A DNA stretch of 20,460 nucleotides from a virus. Positions within the stretch are counted from its first letter, which is position 1, and each line of letters begins with the position of its first letter. The notes below the pieces were generated by a model. The model was not told the DNA's origin. It worked only from the letters and a program-made list of their open reading frames with translations, and made no database searches. The stretch spans positions 1 through 20,460 of the IMG/VR virus record IMGVR_UViG_3300034068_000356. The stretch is one strand, 5' to 3'. Positions 18,316 to 20,460 of the stretch are shown piece by piece. Made by a program: the position numbers and the translations under genes.

Positions 18316-18366
18316 AACAATAAATATAGTGTCGTCACTATTTTTTATAAATACCCCAAAATAAAA
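18316..18366 (-). promoter_or_regulatory. Leader / probable promoter region of the structural operon, with hairpin at 18326-18341
   Basis: Between the nrdA terminator and the gp25-like ATG lies a 6-bp inverted repeat (atagtg 18326-18331, loop tcgt, cactat 18336-18341). On the minus strand a TATAAA (18349-18344) lies 28 bp before the start. The flank cactattttt (18336-18345) is identical to that at 15971-15980. Because a terminator lies just upstream, a promoter is expected here, but its exact elements are not certain. No Shine-Dalgarno motif is present. Confidence 0.45.
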
Positions 18367-18388
18367 AATCACGACCGAAGTCGTGATT
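18363..18388 (-). terminator. Rho-independent terminator of nrdA (UUCG loop)
   Basis: Read on the minus strand, AATCACGAC (18388-18380), loop TTCG, and GTCGTGATT (18375-18367) form a perfect 9-bp stem closed by the highly stable UUCG tetraloop. A TTTTTT run follows (18368-18363), overlapping the end of the stem. It lies 15 bp downstream of the nrdA stop (18404-18406), as expected for an intrinsic terminator of minus-strand transcription. Confidence 0.93.
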
Positions 18389-18403
18389 ATTATTTTAATT
18401 CAA

Positions 18404-20460
18404 TTAAGAACCACATCCAAAACACTCAAATTCCGTGTCAGTTGGTTTTGTTGTTAAATCAACAGTTGGTTTTTCTATCGTCTTAGGTTGTTGAACTTTT
18501 GTAATATCAACAGCCAAGTGTTTTGCTCCGGTTGATATCGCCTTTGTTCTAACATAATAACAAAGAGTTTTCAATCCTTTACCCCAAGAATGGAAGTGTG
18601 AAGATGAAATTTTTGATAATGTTGGTTCAGACATATAGATATTCATCGATTGTGATTGGTCTATAAATGGTGCTCTGTCTGCCGCCATATCAATAAGTTC
18701 TCTTTGAGATATCTCCCAAATTGTTTTATATTTTGGGATTAAATGCTCAATTCTTTTAACCTTTTTGTTGTAATTTTTATCTTCCGGGTCTAAATAATGA
18801 TTAAAGTTAATGTTCTGAACAGAACCTTCATTCATAATAATTTCATTTTTCAAATCCTCACACCAAACACCTAACTTTTCAAAATCGTTAATTAAGTACT
18901 TGTTTACGATTAAAATTTCTCCACCAACAACACGACGATTAAATAATGCCGAGTGAGCTGGCTCAGTCATTTCAAATGAACCTGTAATCTTAGCTGAAGA
19001 TGCTACCGGCATCTGAGCCGTTAATAATGAGTTACAAACCCCGTGGTTGGATACTTCTAACTTAAGTGAGTCCCAATCCCACATTTTACCTAATCCTTTG
19101 TAATCTAATCCCCACATATCAAATTGGAATATACCTTTTGACATTGGCGAACCTTTAAAGAATTTATATGGTTTGTATTCCCCTGATTTACATAATTCCA
19201 TACTTTCAGTGATTGCAGCAAAATAGATAGTTTCAAAAATCTCTTTATTTAACGTTTTCGCTTCTTCTGACGTGAAGATATAATCCATTAAGTAGAAGAC
19301 ATCAGCAAGACCTTGTGTTCCGATGGCAATTGCTCTTTGTTCCAACCCACCTTTTCTTCCTTGTTCGGTTGAATAACTATTGATGTCGACAACTTTGTTA
19401 AGAGCTCTCACAACTTTTCTAACCTCACTATAAAGTAATTTGAAATCAAACTCTCCTTTTATTATGAAGTTTTTTAATACCATAGATGATAACGTGCAGA
19501 TTGCTGTGGTGTCCTCATCAGTATATTGGTAAATCTCATTACATAGGTTAGATTGTTTAATCACCCCGATGTTTTGATGGTTTGTCTTTCTGTTAGCACT
19601 ATCCTTAGAACATAAGTAAGGAACTCCGGTCTCAACCTGTGATTCAATAATTTTATTCCAAATTGTTTGAGCCTTTACTTTTTTACCAAGTCCAAGTTCA
19701 ACCGCTTTGTTATAATTTGATTCGTACTCATCTCCGTAAGCCTCTTGTAATGGTTTGATACCCGCTTTAATAATGTCATTTGGACAGAATAAATACCAAT
19801 CATCGTTGTTCTTAACCGCATTCATAAAGTTGTCCGGTAACCAAATTGAGGTAAATAAATCTTTTGCTCTCAATTCCTCGGCACCTGTATTCTTTTTGAT
19901 TTCAAGTAAGTCTATAATGTCTTTATGCCAAGGTTCAATATAGATAGCCGCACTACCTGGTCTTCTTCCTTGTTGGTTAAAGAAACGTAATCCTTCATTA
20001 ACAATCTTTAAGTATTTCAATAAACCACCAGCAAATCCTCCTGATGAGTTAATACGACTCTCTTTACTACGAACATTAGACATACATAATCCAATTCCCG
20101 CAGCATCTGATGAATACGTGGAAATATCATTAAATGTTTGTAATAACCCTTCTCTTGAATCCCCATTATTGTATTTCAAGACACAAGACGCTAGTTGAGG
20201 TGTTTTAGTTCCCGCATTAATCATAATTGGTGTCGCCGGAGAAATAAGTTGATTTGATAATGAATTATAGTATTCAACAGCCTCCTCAAATGATTTAGTC
20301 ACCCATAGAGCCACTCTCATATACATATGTTGAGGTCTCTCAATTACCACGCCTTTCGGAGTTTTCAATAAATACATTTCCTGTAATGATTTCCACGCAA
20401 AATAATCAAAATTGTAATCATTCTCGTGATTTATTACAGAATCAATATCCCCCCAACCAT
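18404..20460 (-). CDS. nrdA: Ribonucleoside-diphosphate reductase, class Ia large (alpha) subunit (5' end outside window)
   Basis: The enzyme reduces ribonucleoside diphosphates to deoxynucleotides with a radical-bearing beta subunit. The frame stays open upstream of the ATG at 20377: 27 more residues (GWGDIDSV...FDYFAWKSLQE) reach the window edge and match the family, so the true start and any ATP-cone lie outside. Numbering from Met at 20377: the redox Cys is C65 (QLASC), the active-site triad is N277, C279 and E281 (NLCNEI), the second redox Cys is C294, radical-transfer tyrosines are Y607-Y608, and the swinging-arm Cys pair is C652 and C655 (CFGC). The phosphate-binding loop is visible as MPVASSAKITGS. 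The 15-residue C279-C294 spacing resembles the eukaryotic-type clade rather than E. coli (23). All key residues are intact, so it should be active. It is followed by its own terminator. Confidence 0.96.
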   Translation of the reverse strand, partial: GWGDIDSVINHENDYNFDYFAWKSLQEMYLLKTPKGVVIERPQHMYMRVALWVTKSFEEAVEYYNSLSNQLISPATPIMINAGTKTPQLASCVLKYNNGDSREGLLQTFNDISTYSSDAAGIGLCMSNVRSKESRINSSGGFAGGLLKYLKIVNEGLRFFNQQGRRPGSAAIYIEPWHKDIIDLLEIKKNTGAEELRAKDLFTSIWLPDNFMNAVKNNDDWYLFCPNDIIKAGIKPLQEAYGDEYESNYNKAVELGLGKKVKAQTIWNKIIESQVETGVPYLCSKDSANRKTNHQNIGVIKQSNLCNEIYQYTDEDTTAICTLSSMVLKNFIIKGEFDFKLLYSEVRKVVRALNKVVDINSYSTEQGRKGGLEQRAIAIGTQGLADVFYLMDYIFTSEEAKTLNKEIFETIYFAAITESMELCKSGEYKPYKFFKGSPMSKGIFQFDMWGLDYKGLGKMWDWDSLKLEVSNHGVCNSLLTAQMPVASSAKITGSFEMTEPAHSALFNRRVVGGEILIVNKYLINDFEKLGVWCEDLKNEIIMNEGSVQNINFNHYLDPEDKNYNKKVKRIEHLIPKYKTIWEISQRELIDMAADRAPFIDQSQSMNIYMSEPTLSKISSSHFHSWGKGLKTLCYYVRTKAISTGAKHLAVDITKVQQPKTIEKPTVDLTTKPTDTEFECFGCGS

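Noticed and set aside
18316-18372. Upstream GTG start for the gp25-like gene adding 19 residues
   Set aside because: The GTG lies in the stem of the nrdA terminator, and the added residues do not resemble the family; the ATG at 18315 gives the normal length.
18404-20377. ATG at 20377 as the true nrdA start
   Set aside because: The frame continues upstream to the window edge with family-like residues (FDYFAWKSLQE), so the gene is partial.
1-20460. tRNA genes, insertion sequences or attachment sites
   Set aside because: The window has no gap longer than 72 bp, and I saw no tRNA-like fold, transposase or paired terminal repeats.

Overview
This is an AT-rich (roughly one-third G+C) window that is almost entirely coding. 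Every recognisable gene lies on the minus strand, so genes are read from high to low coordinates. It looks like part of the virion-structure region of a large contractile-tailed (T4-like, myovirus-type) phage infecting a member of the Bacteroidota. The phage call rests on a gp25-like baseplate wedge gene followed by a gp6/baseplate-J-like gene, then six large structural-type ORFs with almost no spacing. The host call rests on two things: a phage protein built from SprB-type repeats (a module typical of Bacteroidota surface adhesins), and the absence of Shine-Dalgarno sequences at every start, which is usual in that phylum. The host assignment is an inference.

Layout in transcription order. 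(1) 20460-18404: class Ia ribonucleotide reductase large subunit (nrdA), cut by the window edge at its 5' end, with its active-site residues visible, and ended by a strong UUCG-loop terminator at about 18388-18363. (2) 18366-18316: a short leader or promoter region with a small hairpin. (3) 18315-16014: the gp25-like and gp6-like wedge genes. (4) 16013-15942: a 72-bp non-coding AT-rich gap with a second hairpin that shares the 10-mer cactattttt (plus strand) with the first. (5) 15941-2874: a tightly packed run of a 1772-aa giant protein (carboxypeptidase-regulatory-like N-terminus plus a 92-residue membrane-like segment), then 607-, 277-, 387- (PKD-like), 302- and 1010-aa (tail protein I-like) proteins. 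Junctions here range from a 17-bp overlap to a 1-bp gap. (6) 2863 to beyond position 1: a multi-repeat adhesin-like protein with seven SprB-like repeats, a Thr-Pro linker and a further domain that runs out of the window.

Inferred logic: nrdA supplies deoxynucleotides for replication and is insulated by its terminator from a late structural operon. In that operon gp25 and gp6 build the baseplate wedge, the giant protein and its followers complete the baseplate periphery, the 1010-aa protein links baseplate to fibres, and the SprB/TP protein is a good candidate for the host-contacting fibre or adhesin. I see no tRNA, CRISPR array, insertion sequence or plus-strand gene. The most unusual points are the membrane-like block inside a putative baseplate protein, the Bacteroidota-type adhesin architecture in a phage protein, and the shared hairpin element upstream of two structural transcription blocks.
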